Of a stretch of DNA of 64,000 nt, positions 1-24,589 are shown piece after piece; within the stretch, counting starts at the first letter, position 1, and the number at the start of each line of letters is the position of its first letter. Position numbers and translations under genes: made by a program. The stretch lies in assembly GCF_035594125.1 (NCBI RefSeq), contig NC_087171.1:19004267-19068266 (forward strand). Direction: 5' to 3'. The DNA comes from Scylla paramamosain. Its lineage: Eukaryota > Arthropoda > Malacostraca > Decapoda > Portunidae. A model generated the notes under the pieces. It saw nothing but the letters and a program-made list of their open reading frames with translations. It was not told the DNA's origin and did no database searches.

Positions 1-973
1 ATTATTAGGTTAGGGTAATTATGCACTTAGAAGTGATGAAATATGTATGCAAATATGTAATGGAACTGATAAGATATACGCTTAATCATGCACTTGTTTA
101 AGGAAATAAATATTTACTCCAGTAATATTTAATAACTTGGTCATCTTAACCTTCTCATTTTAGCAGCATAACCGAAGTGGCACCCCACCTGAATTACACT
201 CCGAAGGTACTTAAGTAAGTCAAGTATTTCACCAAAGTTTACTTTCCACAAAACGTGTCGACGAGTCAAGCCTCTTCATTGAAGGTTTACTTCACGAAAC
301 ACAATGTGCTGACGGTCATTTACACTGACCGTGTTCCTTCTAATTAGCATGAGATTTATGAATAAATTAAGACTGTAAGTACTACAACAGGTATGATATT
401 CATTAATAATAGCCACTTTTTTTTCCAGAAATACGTCGTAACAACAAAAAGTTAAGAATATTAACACAGCCTCAACAATAGTAAATATTTTCATCTTTAT
501 ATAAACATGCGCAAATGCATGATTATCCTAAGAAGAATCATAGAAGTGGATAATCACATTCACTACTCGAGTAACATACACCACTCGTTACCACTGTGTT
601 AAGTGTTTTCTCCAATATTAAGGCACTCGATTTGCTTAGAATCTACCAGTTGTTCCATAAGGAGACTGCCAGCAGCTCAGATGACTTGGGATTGAGAGGA
701 AACACAGAACACAGTGTGAGAAAATGTAACAGGTCCTTGATTTCTGACCGCGACTGTACATCGCGTCAGCCGCTGAGTTGCCTCGCATGCGTGTGGTAGA
801 CAGGCTGTCGTGTGATAACACTGCCCCTCCTGTGCTTTATGTTTTCCTCTTAAAGAAGCGAGAGAAAGAATAACCTGACCTGATGTTTTGAGAATTATAA
901 AGAAGTAACAAAATAAATAGATGGTGTAAAAAAAGTTTGCAATGATAATGATAATGATGATGGTAATGGTGGT

Positions 974-1085
<112 letters not shown>

Positions 1086-3457
1086 CAAGTAAATGAAGGG
1101 AAAGGACTGGAGAGTATGATGACCGGGGAATCATGATTACTGGAGGGAGTTACAGTCTTTTAATAGATAACAAATTGACTTTTAATGACGTGAAGGAAGA
1201 AATTCTGAGTTAACGGTAACACTGATACAGTCAGGATTGAAGTGTGCAGCTTGGTTTGCTAACTACGAGAAAATACACAAACTTGAAGGGGACACTAAAA
1301 AAAAAAAAAATAGTTCCGTTATGAAGCCGCTGATATTGTAAGGCCTCGTAAAATTAAATACGGAATCAAATAAGGTCAAAATTTTATTAAAGGAGACAAA
1401 GAAGAGATGTACTTATAATGTTTAGAATCAATATAGAGCTGGAAAAAGTAGACAAGGATGCCGGAAGGATAAGAAAACATGATCATGGATACGAAGAAAA
1501 GAGAAAAAAGTAACTAGACGTCGTAATATTGCTATAAAATGTAGCTACCAAAATAAAACTATCGATAGAACTAGTTTGAAATGGAGACGGCGCGAGCGAG
1601 AAACATCCATGCTTTCAAAAGTTGAGTTGAGTCAGAGACGGAGAGAGACAGGACAAGACAAGCTTAGCCCAAATCCTGAATAGTAAGAGATCCATTCGCG
1701 TTAGCTCACCTCGGTGAAGTAAAGCTGATATAATGTCCCTGAAAAAGCCAAGAAGTTGAAAGAGGCTGGAGAACACCTTAGTCTGTATAGGAAGAGGCGT
1801 CTGCTGCTGAACAATATGGACGATGGAGGATTGGAGAGGGTTGAGTGAAGGATGAATGCTGAAGAAAGACTTGTGAATAGATGGACTGACTATCAGATTA
1901 CTAAACGCTGCTTAAAATATAAAAATTCTTATTAGGACATTATAGAATATTGAGAAACGTACGTAAAACACATTGAAATATAGATAATCAAGCATTACAA
2001 TCAGGTATTTTTAAGAGGCCAGCTACTTCCACATATGAAAGAGAAGCTTCCCAAACCACCGCCACACGCATCCTTCCCTATCACTGAGGAGAGGAAGCAA
2101 AGTCCGTCCTCCCTCCCCGATGCTCCCGAAGATATCGCTGGCGGAGCTCAATAAAGGTGGGTCATTGAACCACCAAGTGAGGAAATCATGGGGATAAGAA
2201 AGTCACCACAATAGGGATGAGGACGCCCCCCCCTCCCATCCCCTAAAATATCCGTGTGTCATCTTACGGGGGGTGAATTTACTAGCGGCGTCCCTTACCA
2301 GCGAGTCAGTCCACTGTTGTTCAATACCTCGACTCCTTGCTGAACGTTGCGTAACTCGTTCGGACCGACAGCATTCCACCGCTCTTGCCAACACCGGCGA
2401 ACCCACTTTTAAGCTGGCGGCCGAGTGTCTTGTGCGACGCTGAGAACTGGATCAAAACAGGCCTCCTGGAGACATTTGGCCATGACATATGCTCTCCATT
2501 GCAAAGGGCGTGGGCGTGGAACCCAGGGAAAGCTGACAATCAGGCCTCGTTGCATACTGAAGAAGACCCATTTGTGGATCGCCTTAACTAATCTGTAGAG
2601 GAGAATTCAAGATCACTGCAGGGATCGCTAGAAACAGCGAAAGAGGACTCCAGGACAATATAGATAACGTTCAGAGCACACTAAAACAGCTAAGATTTTG
2701 GGCGTAAAGAATAACAGAAGTATGCTTGAAGGGCTGCACTTTGGATAAAATAAGGAAATATGACCTTATATTCTCGTCGAATCTAGAGTTACCAGTAAAA
2801 ACCAGACACTCAGGGAGGTTAGATGTTGTAGGTCGCTACGGTTGTTGCGTTACCATTTGTCTGCTAAATAAAAACCGCAAGGAAATCATCGAATCAAGAT
2901 GGATTTATTTGTCCGTATTTTTGAAGAGTCAGCCCTTCTTTTAAGTGTTGAGGGAAATACAAACTGAAAAATGCTATAGAAATACTACTGAAATGTGGAA
3001 TAATTTTGAGTGAAGTGAAAACGCCTTCGTGTATCTGCTTCCCTGGTAACGTGATGGGCCTCCTCGTTATGGTGATGGGAGAGTCTTTACAGAGCACCAC
3101 TTGAACTACTCATCTTCATGCTGAAAGAGCGACAACACTGCATCACCATCACCATCACCATCACCAACATGCAACAGTAATACCCACGCTTCAGATCTTA
3201 ACAGGAAGACAGATACATGAAAACCCTCGCTAATTATTTTCCCAGTGAAGCGGCTTAGTACACACAACACTCATCCTCGCACATAGCAGGGTCACTCAAG
3301 GCCGTGGTGACTGCTTAGCGATCCAAGTCCTTAATCCACCACGCCCCTGCAGTTCACATGTTGACTGTTGGTGTGTGCATAACTCACATGACCATCACGC
3401 GGTGGTTTATTATTTATACACCACACCCTCACACTCAGAGCCATCATCACCCGTCGC

Positions 3458-3460
<3 letters not shown>

Positions 3461-3503
<43 letters not shown>

Positions 3504-3565
3504 AGATAGATACATGGATAGATAGGCAGATAATTTATTGATCTCAAAGTCACACACTCACAAAG

Positions 3566-3651
<86 letters not shown>
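3461..3651. repeat. (CA)n then (CT)n microsatellites
   Basis: A (CA)20 tract at 3461-3500 is followed, after a 70-bp spacer with short TAGA-type repeats, by a (CT)40 tract at 3571-3651. Confidence 0.96.
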
Positions 3652-3654
<3 letters not shown>

Positions 3655-4256
3655 CGTAGTTTCTTTAGATTTTGGTAAAGGAAAATGAGGGCATGGCAGA
3701 TTACGGGGTTACTTACGTATATCCACAAACACGCTCATCGCTCATGGCAGAAGTGAAAATAACAGCCATTTAATTTTCCTGAATGGTCTGGTGAGAGAAA
3801 ATGTACGCTAGGAGGAGAATGAAGGGTGACTTGCCTATATTTACACGTATCGAAGGAGCGGACAGTATGTAGACGTAATATATGACGTAGTAAATTCACC
3901 TCCTATAAGGGTGACAAATCCTCTCTACTAGTGCACTGGGAGTCTGACTTGATGAGATTCCAGTAGTCTTACCCACATATTCCTTACCTATTCATTAGTA
4001 ACCTCTTCTCCTTGTTATACCATCCTTTTAAGTGTTCTTGATTATTTCTTCAGCTTATTTTGCTCTTTCTGTGATTTTTTTTTTCTTTTTACGTGTTTGC
4101 CAATATGTCTGAGCTGTTCATCCATGGTCTGTCACGTTTTCTCTTCTATTACGTATATGAAATAGTATCTTTTCATTGCGTGTGTTATTATTATTATTAT
4201 TATTTTTATTTTTTGGTGCTGTAATCTGCATTCGTCTGTACTTATCAGTCCGTTTG

Positions 4257-4257
<1 letters not shown>

Positions 4258-4353
<96 letters not shown>

Positions 4354-4411
4354 CGGTATGCTACTGTATGAACCTTATAAATTTTTAATGGCCAACACAC
4401 ACTCGCGAAGA

Positions 4412-4466
<55 letters not shown>
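4258..4466. repeat. Compound (CA)n(GA)n plus (TC)n
   Basis: (CA)n at 4258-4304 runs directly into (GA)n at 4305-4351. A (TC)n tract at 4414-4466 lies 62 bp away. The GA and TC arms are reverse complements and could pair as a hairpin. Confidence 0.95.
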
Positions 4467-4467
<1 letters not shown>

Positions 4468-5050
4468 AATTCAGCAGTGCCTCTCAGAACCACCGCAGTA
4501 GACACCAGTGGGTCGTGTATTCTGCTATCTGATCCAGGAGCACATTGATACACTCCCTGATCAGTAACCACCACTTAACGCCCTCACCACACCATCGCAG
4601 GAGTTTGAAGATTTCGCATTTATTTAAGCAACAGCGTAAGTGGGAGTCTTGTATTGTTATTATTTTCTAGTATAAGGTTTTGTGGTTATTATTATATTAT
4701 ACTCGTACAATGCCAGCAGTGTACTAGACCGAAAAGGCTATGCTTCATATGAATGAATGATTACTTCTGATATAAAGTTCGTAGTTTATGAAGCCTCTCG
4801 ATCTTAGGGCACATTAGTGTGATATAGTCAGCTCGTAAAAAAAAAAAAAAATGGAGGGAGGGATGGAAAGGAGGGATGTTTCAGACATTTTCTCTGTGTA
4901 CTTGACACTCGTCACACTCCTTGCTCAGTGTGCAGCACTGCCAGCGTTTTCTTGTGATTACTAGTAATTCTGAAGATGGATTGATCAACACAGACTCAAG
5001 CAGATTAGTAGGTAGATAGACAGATAGAATCTTGAATAGATGGACTAGTA

Positions 5051-5051
<1 letters not shown>

Positions 5052-5108
<57 letters not shown>
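5052..5108. repeat. (TA)n microsatellite
   Basis: Perfect alternating TA tract of about 28 units, followed by a short GA run. Confidence 0.95.
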
Positions 5109-5118
<10 letters not shown>

Positions 5119-5281
5119 TGAGGGATAAATATGTAGCTTTTAACCATGAATTTTTTTTTTTTTTATAAGTCTTAAGCAGTAATTCACCCGTAATTTGAAA
5201 GCACGACTAAAATCTGATGTTGAATTTCAACATTTTTGTTTTGCATTTGTATACATATAATTATTTATATGTACATTTTGT

Positions 5282-5285
<4 letters not shown>

Positions 5286-5360
<75 letters not shown>
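5286..5360. repeat. (TA)n microsatellite
   Basis: Perfect TA tract of about 37 units, ending in a short CA run. Confidence 0.95.
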
Positions 5361-5361
<1 letters not shown>

Positions 5362-5899
5362 GCACACACATACACGCAAACATGAAAGCAAGGTAACATG
5401 TACTGTGGAGAAATCTCAGTGGTGCGTTGTTGTGTGCGTGGTGACGGCGGCACCTGAGCAACCCCACGCTCGCCGCCGAGCCTTGCCCTAACAGAATTTT
5501 CCGAATCTTTACGCAGTTTCTTTTTGTTTCGCACAATTGAAAGTAATTCTTCATGTAAGTTTCTACACGTGTTCTGTGTAGTAGGCTTGAAGCCTACACA
5601 TAGTGAAGCATGTCAGAGACCACCCAGAGTGGCTTCTGAGGCTAAATTGTTGAAAATGTTATCATAAATAAGAGCCGGCGAGGACATGCGCGTACCAGCT
5701 CATCTCTGCTCCTCCTCCGTATGATGGTATAGTGTCACGAGACGACACTCATGTCCACCCTATCCCGAAGGTATTTGATTGCAAATAGAACACCCATTCT
5801 CCCTCGTCATTGGATTAACGTAATAGTAAGCAATCAATAGGAAGACTGCAAAGAAGCTTGTCCCTTTCGAGCAAGCGCACGTCGGTCTTCGTCAAGCTG

Positions 5900-6253
5900 A
5901 TCAAGGAATGGCGGACGGCTCACTGCGCATGCCTGTCGCGCCTATAACGAAATGGAGCGCTGTGTAACATTCGCTAGTGATCGCTCTACCGACCAATCAG
6001 CATTAAGCTTTCAAGTTGGATTCGCGCACGGGGGCCCGCAAACAACAACGGCCGAGAGAAGAGCCAGTCACCGTTCGCCTGCCTGCCTCGCTAGTGAAGC
6101 TGTGTTAAGGTTATTAGGACATCTAATTTTCATTCGTGCCTGATCGCTGCCTGCTTCTAAGGTTTACGGGTGCTTATCGATCGTCCTTCACCGTGCTTCG
6201 ACCAGCATCTCCCTCCGCCTGTTCTTTTCCGAGCAATTAATTCACGTTCCAGC
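5900..6253 (+). promoter_or_regulatory. Probable promoter and 5' leader of the Psq gene
   Basis: The sequence becomes CpG-rich compared with the AT-rich upstream DNA. It contains an NRF-1-like TGCGCATGC at 5924-5932 and a CCAAT box (GACCAATCAG, 5991-6000). The leader then runs to ATG 6254 with no earlier ATG in that frame. The motifs are seen directly; promoter function and the start site are inferred. Confidence 0.45.
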
Positions 6254-8256
6254 ATGTCAGGGAGAAGATCAAATGTTGTCGAAAAGGTCAAGGCCACGGA
6301 AGCTGTTGACATGAGTGAAGAAATAGAAATAGAAAATGAATGTGAGATGCTTGATGGACAGGAAACTATTGAACCCGTGGAACACATGATTACCGAGACA
6401 GAAAATGAAAGTGTTGAAATATCTGAAAATGGACAGGTTGTGGAAGAAAAAAAAGTAGTTTCGGTTAGCGGCAGTGGCAGGCGCAGACGTAGGAAACAGG
6501 CTGTCAAGAGTGGCAACACTGAGCCTGTGATGAATGAAAACATCCTTGAAAATGAAAAGCCTGGTGAAGATGACCAAGAGGCTTGCTTTAAGATTGATAA
6601 AGTATACAGTGTTGCAGGTGAATCTGACGACCTGGAAAGTTATGACAAAGTGCAGGTGGACGAGAAGAGCGTCACCATTGACACCGTGCAGGATGAGGAC
6701 ATTACGATACAGACGGTGGAGGAAGTCATCCCCAACGACCACGAGGAAGAGGCCATTGTGAAGGTAACCACCAAGAAGCCTGAAGTCAAGGAAGAAAGTA
6801 AAGAAGCAACGGATGAAAGTAAAACAAAGGAAGAAAAGCAAATACAACCCCGGACCCTGCGAGCAACTCTGGCCAAGGTACCCCCCACACTGGCTGCGGG
6901 CGGCGGTGTGGGGAGCGTCCGCATGCTAGGGGGAGGGGTGCGCGGTACAAACATGCCTCTTATCGTCAGTATGGGCGCTGGCAATCCTGCCATACCTCTC
7001 CTACCAGCGGGCCTTCCTCCTGGTCGCTATGTCATCCTCCCAGGAAGCTCTACTACAACCACGAAAACATCTACCGTCACCACTATGTCTAGCAGCATGA
7101 CTCCTCGCCTGGCCACGAGCGTCGCCACCAGCGGCACACAAGGTCTTGTTGCCGCGCAGAAGACCCTTGCTGCTACCCCACTGGCCCCTCCCACCACCCC
7201 CCCGGCGACGGTAGGGGAAAAAATTTACACACGTGAGCGTGGCCGCCGTAAGTCTTATACAGCGGGAGAAAAATTAGCCATGATCAGAGCGGTTGAAGGA
7301 GGGCAGCGGAAGAGTGCAGTGGCAGATCGTTTTGGTGTGGCGCCGTCCACTCTCGCTAGTATACTGGCACAGAAACACAAGATAAGATCTGAACAGGTAA
7401 ATTATCTTAGCAACAACAGTAGGTAGCATTTTTTTTTTTTTTTTTTTTGTTATTATATACTCGTGTCATAAAAGTATAGCTCACATTCCAGATGAACCAG
7501 TTTAAAGTTCTTATCAAACTTAATTAAGTAATACATTTATTGCCTATAAGAACAACCGTACGCTTAAGTCCAACTATCGATTAATACATTATTTCTCATT
7601 TTCAGGACAACTTGACTCGTCGTCGCGTCCGTAGGTATCAGCTGAAGGATGATGCAGCTTCTCGCGCGAGAGTGGCAGGGGTCCATTCTAGCACCTCCAG
7701 CATGCGGCTCAGCCCCTCCACTGACCACCCGTTTACCCACTTCCTGGCCCCCCTCTCCGCGCCCACTCCCGCGGTCTTAGACACCCAGCCCGAGGACATC
7801 GTTGCCGGTAAGCCTAAGATATGTTATTTCCCTGCCACAGCAGCATCACGTCAGAGGTGATAATTGTAGGTGTGAGAAGATGAAAGCTTATTGGTGTTAA
7901 ATATTGGCAGAGAATGTGATGATACTATGAGTAACTGGGTGAGTTACATTCATAAGTATATTGTATAATATTTTATGCCTTATTACCAGAGTGTGCTTGT
8001 GCGTATCTTGTTTAGTTATGCGATTAAAAAAACTTGTTGCATCGGTTCTCATCATCTCATCTTTTGCATTGGACCTAACATCATGACTATAGACATCAGG
8101 GGAAAGCTGCCAGGGCGAGGCGAGCACCATACTATTGTGGGCATGGCAGCACGTCATGACGCTCGTCGCTGTGCGATAGAGGTGTGTGGTACATGTGGCC
8201 AGAACGCCGCTGCAAAGTTACCAGCTGTCACCATAACACCTGGGGATGAACGCTAA
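6254..8256 (+). CDS. Psq/CENP-B-type helix-turn-helix protein, three-exon model
   Basis: The probable product is a nuclear DNA-binding protein. Exon 1 (6254-7396) ends in phase 0 at CAG|GTAAAT. Exon 2 (7606-7807) follows a TTTTCAG acceptor, continues the frame (DNLTRRRVRRYQ) and ends in phase 1 at GCCG|GTAAGC. A good phase-1 terminal exon is 8093-8256: it has a CTAAC branch-point-like site about 17 nt upstream, and its TAA stop overlaps an AATAAA signal (8256-8261). This gives about 502 aa. Exon 1 starts with an acidic Glu-rich region, then a basic cluster GRRRRRKQ (residues 75-82, a likely NLS), a Gly/Pro/Thr-rich middle, and a Psq/CENP-B N-type HTH at about residues 330-381 (GRRKSYTAGEKLAMIRAVEGG, then SAVADRFGVAPSTLASIL). 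Exon 2 could instead splice in phase to 12186 (BTB gene). I cannot name an orthologue. ATG 6254 is the first in-frame Met. Confidence 0.7.
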
Positions 8257-8261
8257 ATAAA

Positions 8262-10033
8262 TGTACGAGTTTCTCATCCATTGTTCTGTTTTGATAAGCT
8301 TAGTTTTCCTTGGCGGTGCGATAAGGCGAAGTGACAAGCGATGGTCTCCCTCAAGTTCTGAAATCAGCGGATGTATCAATATCGTCATGAGCAACATTGT
8401 AGCCTTGGTCTTATTATCAAAATTAAACAGCACGATGCCGCTGCCGATTAAGTGTGATGCGTCGATATGACATACAAATTATATCATTGGACAGGTGAAG
8501 CTTCATACGTATGAAATACATCAGAATAAGGATTACATATATATATCTCAAAAGAGGCTGTATCACGTGGGTGCCTCCCCCTTACACTCGCCTCTTTTGC
8601 CCTACTACCGGTGCAGGGAGAGCAATTCAAGGCCTTCCCTCCCTCCAGTGGTTCCCTCTCAGGCGTCGCTCAGGCCAGCGCGGCAGAGTTTCTTACGCCG
8701 CGGCTTGGATCAATACCAGGACCTCATATTATTCATTATCACATATTACGTCTTCATTTGTAATGATTATGCATCTGCATTCAAAGCAAGCCGAGAAACT
8801 GGGCGTCTGAAGTTCATGTAACTGTTTGTGTTCTCGCCCTTGGCTTCAGTGTTGCTTAGTAAGTTATGGGTTAGACTAAAACGAATCATTTTGACAGATG
8901 GCTCAAGTTGATCTTACGTCTCAGCGAATTGGTGTTAACCTTTGTAGACGAATTTCGTGATTGCTGGAATGTTTCATGATACACCATGAATGCTTGCATC
9001 TCCAGGTTGAATAGTCGGTTGTGTATGTCGCTTCCCTGTGCAGCTTGCAATCTGCGTGGATTTTTATGTTATTTATTGAGCCAGTAGTGTGTTGTTCATC
9101 GGTGTTAAAATAAGCGAATTATTTTGACACAAGACTCAAGTCGCACATCGCGGTTGCCGGCAGTGGGTTAACTTATGGTGTTAATATAGAGACTTAGAGG
9201 GATGAGGCTAACACTTGACAAGCAAATAAGGATTCGAGGGGATGCAAGTGCGTGAAAGCATTTCCCACGGGAACTTCTTGAAGTATTAATGTGGTAAAAA
9301 TAATCCAGATAAGCTGGCTTGGCACACGTCTTCTCAGCGTGTCTTGATCCAAGTCTGAATGGGGTGACTCCAACCTCCCGTCCCACTCGCTGCCTCTGCG
9401 CCCACTCGGAGGCGATACAACTTGCTAACCCTGCTGCTCGTGATGTAATTTCACGAAATGCGGGTGTTTATTTATCCGGAGTTCCATACACACGTAACCT
9501 TTTAAGTTGCTGCAGAAATAGTAACTACGGCCCCTGAAATGCTTCCGGTGCTCCAAGGTTAAGCCAATGGAAGTGGCACTTGGTGTCGCCAATAAGATGA
9601 TACCGTGCATCATTAATGGCTTGGTTTCGTCACCGAGGTCGTGAGTGCCGGGTAAACGGAGTGACGTCATTATGGACTGACAGGTGTGCCCGACTGCAGT
9701 ATTGTGCACAGTGAAACTCCAAGTGTTGTTTGTAACTGAAACCGCGGTTAACCGACCAGTTGGTGTCACAAAGTTGCAGTGCCTTTGATCCAAAGTTACT
9801 CAACTGGATGATAAATCCCTTGAACTTAGAAGCCTTCTGCTCGCGTGGATCAGGGGAAGCCCTCAGTAGTGTTTTTTTTTTTTTTTTTGTGAAATGTTTG
9901 TCATTATCTGCGTTGGCCATAATTCGAGGCTCTGATATTTTTTGTTACAAAAAAAGTAATATCCTTATTGAAGAAGTCCCACGTGGATTACGAAGGAATC
10001 ACATCAAGCGATAAGAAAAATCTACTTCCTCAG
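8262..10033. other. Intergenic or intronic, no confirmed exon
   Basis: One coding-like island follows an acceptor-like GTGCAG at 8611-8616. Read in phase 0 it encodes a Ser/Pro/Ala-rich stretch (GEQFKAFPPSSGSLSG) up to about 8720, but I see no donor or homology. The rest is AT-rich with no recognised repeat, apart from a T-run at 9871-9888. Confidence 0.4.
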
Positions 10034-10043
10034 TACACCGACT

Positions 10044-20493
<10,450 letters not shown>

Positions 20494-20566
20494 GTTATAG
20501 TACAAAAAATTACAAGTATGGATAAAGTAGTGCTTTACTTGTTCATACTAATGTACTTGTAAGCTC

Positions 20567-20568
<2 letters not shown>

Positions 20569-20649
<81 letters not shown>
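20569..20649. repeat. (GT)n microsatellite
   Basis: Perfect tract of about 40 units, 75 bp after the stop codon and so probably in the 3' UTR. Confidence 0.96.
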
Positions 20650-20650
<1 letters not shown>

Positions 20651-21778
20651 ACGTCTGTGTGCATGTGTGCGCTTGCACTCACACATTCATTGTGCATATA
20701 TGTAAACTTGGAAGAAATACCAATGTGAGGCCTGAGCTTTGTAGTATAGAATACATCATACTCATGATCACCATGCCAATTTCATACATGCTACAATTCA
20801 TAAATGGGAAACTTACAAACCTAAGTATGTTTAAACATCAGGATTGAAGGTTACATACTAACCCATTAATTAATTTCTTTATGTTCTTTAAGGGCAAAAT
20901 TCTACCATGAGATTACACTTATCATGATCACTTTGCACTATTAGATGAGTACTGAGACTGAAAAACCACAGTGAGGTATGGTGTCGCAGTCTTGTGCTCA
21001 TATGAACACTTCACTTACTGAGAAATCATTGTTCTTGTATCTCACTCACAGTGTGCCCCTTGTGATGTCATACTCCTTAACTTATTGATTAATATGTACT
21101 GTTTATTTTGTATTTTCATGTTCATAATATAATTTTGTTACGTATATAAGAATAGGGAGTAATGTAAGTCAAGGAATGCTTTTTGTAGTATTTTTGTAGA
21201 TCTGTAGTGATTTAGTTTTGTACAAGTGACTGCAGCTTTAATTGTCTTTTTGTACATTTGGTCCACCTGTATCAACTAAGAATGCCTTGTCAAGTGAAGA
21301 TGTTTTATATGATATTATTATACAATACACAAATGCCTAATTCTTTTCTTGGCAAGGCAGCAATTTGTGTACAGTAGTTGAACATTTCCTTTACTTCTCA
21401 CCATTCTCCAATGCATACAGATAATTCTTTCTTCAATTTTTGTTTTATTTGGACCAGTACTTATCTCAGGTATTTACATGTGTCTATTTATGTGTAGTGC
21501 ATCCATATATACTACATATATATGCATATTATCACACATAATAGCTTCATGTTTGATAACAATTGCTAATAACTTTTCATTGGGTTATACATTATTTAAA
21601 CTTTCTTGTAAGTCCACTAGTATATATATTTTCCTCTTTTGTATGTTTTGTGCACAAATCTATCAACCTCAATGCCAATACAAGTGCTGTGTTCAACTAG
21701 TCTATTGCTGTCTAATATTCTCTTTGGTTAAGTTATTGTCTTAGTTTAATAAGTTTACAGCAGTAATTGTGTATCTAC

Positions 21779-21988
<210 letters not shown>

Positions 21989-23561
21989 TACTGGTGCTGT
22001 AAGATATGGGCTGCACTCTTAACAGTAAGTACTTATTGCACATCATTATTTCATCACATCACTCCTGCCATGTCATCATATATTATTAACATCCTTCTCG
22101 GTTCATCTAAATATTTATCCTACTTTTTACAATTACAAACTTCCTAATTAAGGACATCGTCTATCATCTCGTTATTTAGATGCTTCTTCATGTCTGCCTA
22201 GTGGCTTAAAATTTTCCACACAACTGTAGTCTTCATATGTTATTAATATAGTCATTGCTACCTTTTCTCTTTGCATTCTTTCATTCAAACAACATGAACA
22301 ATGGGTTAAACTTTGGTGCATCCTCCTTGCTGGCTCTCCAAAGCAAGTAATCACACTCATTGATCATCAAACTAGGTATGTGACAGCAGACAGACCTGTA
22401 TAGTCAACAACACATCTATTTTAAGAAGGTTCAAGGTGAGGGAGCTCATTATGAATCAGTTACTGTTAGAACAAGAAGAAAACGTTATCCTTTTGATGAC
22501 TGAAAGAAATATACATAGTTGCTTAGTGCCTGAGTGACAGCTTTGGTGAAGGGCACTGGGTCTGCTAAGGGCCAGGTATGCCATACACAAAGGAGAAGGT
22601 TATTTAGGTATCACCTCCATAGAACTTATGACACCAGCCCATGCCTTGCATAAGCTAACTTTATGTCATTTGTATGTAATAAATAGCTATTTTACAACAT
22701 AAGCAAACTTTTGACATATGTTAACAAGATGATGTCAAGTGAATGGACTTAGCTAAGGGATGTAGTGCTTCTGTAAAGTAGCTTTAGCATTTATCATGTC
22801 ATAGGCAAAGTCATTGCACTAGTTTTGATAACTGGAATACTTGATAGAAGGAAGAAAGCTCTAATGAAACAGTTTATGTATTTTCTATTCTTATAAAATT
22901 AAGCTTTGTCTCCTCTTGGAGAGTTTTCATATGTGTTGTCTAAAACGTATGTTTTTATTATTATTATTTTTTTGGTTAAGTGTTCTGCATTCTCATGAAG
23001 TGCTAAAATTATTGTGTTCATAATTCATGATTCAGTATATTTTTTTTATCTACTGGTTTAGTAAATTTTATGCATTTAGGAATGGATCTAATTAGGTACA
23101 TAACAGAGTTATTAGATATTTAAAAGTTGTATGACTACTTAAATAACAGTAGTCACTTCAAAGGAATGTTTCATAGTCTTAGATGCAGCTATAACAACAT
23201 AACAGCTTCTACTTCATTTTGATTTTGATTTTTTTTTTTTTTTTCTCAGTAACATATAGATGCATTAAGACTAAGGAACTAATTGAGGAGTGGAGGAAAT
23301 ATGGAGAAATTAAAATAGAATTTGTGTATCTTAAAAAATCTGAAAATCACATCTGTTTTTCATTTCTATACATTTGAAAATTTTTTTTTTTTTTTTTTTC
23401 CATTCCAGATTCAGTCGATTCATGTGTTTATTGATGCATGAACACGAGCCAAAGTAGAATCTGTAGAAGAACTGGATTTTATGGAAGACTAAAATGGGGC
23501 ATCAGTCAGGAATACTATTGCATTTTTCTTGGGTGTGGCATCAGATACGTCTTTCAACAGC

Positions 23562-23564
<3 letters not shown>

Positions 23565-23630
<66 letters not shown>
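23565..23630. repeat. (TC)n microsatellite
   Basis: Perfect tract of about 33 units followed by a T-run. Confidence 0.95.
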
Positions 23631-23634
<4 letters not shown>

Positions 23635-24533
23635 TTTTTTTTTTTTAGCCAGGGACTGTACTTGACGATGGGAAGGATGCTGCAAACTTATTACTGACTT
23701 CCTTTAATCTATTTGTGCTGCATACACGTCAAACCATCTCAACCTATAAGAGATAAGTTGACATGTATAATATTACTATCTACTACAGCTACTGTATTTC
23801 TCTGACCGAGGGATTCACTTAGCCAGGTAATCTTAATAAATTCATCATTTTTTATTTATTTATTTACGCGTGAAGCAGGCCGGCCAAGTGAGAAAAAAAA
23901 AAAAAACGAAAAAAGACCGGTTACTGTAGTTGCCTTTTCCCATGCAAATGAATGAATAAATAAATAAATAAAGTACAAAATGAGTAAATAAATACATGGA
24001 TACATAAAGATAAGTATAAAAAAAAGGAAATTAATAATAATGCTTCATATGTGGCTGGAAGGCCAATATTAATGTAGATTATGTATGTGTATTATCCAGT
24101 GTTTATTTTGTAAATGAGGAGTGTAGTGTTATTATGAGTGTGTATAAGTGTATGAGTGTGTGTAGGGAGTACTGTAACGCGGCAAGATTTGCAGGGGGTG
24201 CAGGCCCGCGGGCCCCGTAGAGTGAAGCCAGTTGCAATACGACCATAACAGCAGTAAGATTGCAGCGAAGTTGTTAGTCGCCGCCAGACCAGAAAGAGGG
24301 ATGTGCTTCTCCCACTACCTGCCGCTGCTGTTGTACCTGCCTCACACGTGTATGGTGTTTATACACCTTGTTTAGGGTTGCCATACGTCCGGATTTTCCC
24401 GGACATATCCGGAAATCAGATAACGAAATATACGTCCGGGGGGATTTTTGAAAATCCCTCAAATGTCCGGAATTTCACCTTCCATCATTACTAACTTAAA
24501 AAATCACATTTATTAAATTTCCTTGGGTTGAAG

Positions 24534-24537
<4 letters not shown>

Positions 24538-24588
<51 letters not shown>
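24538..24588. repeat. (GA)n plus G-run inside the dead hAT element
   Basis: About 20 GA units followed by ten G, in the element's 5' non-coding part. Confidence 0.93.

Positions 24589-24589
<1 letters not shown>

Noticed and set aside
8511..8821. Three overlapping frames of 90-108 residues after an acceptor-like site
   Set aside because: All three frames stay open over the same GC-rich stretch, which argues against selection on one of them. No donor is found; it is kept only as a note in the region entry.
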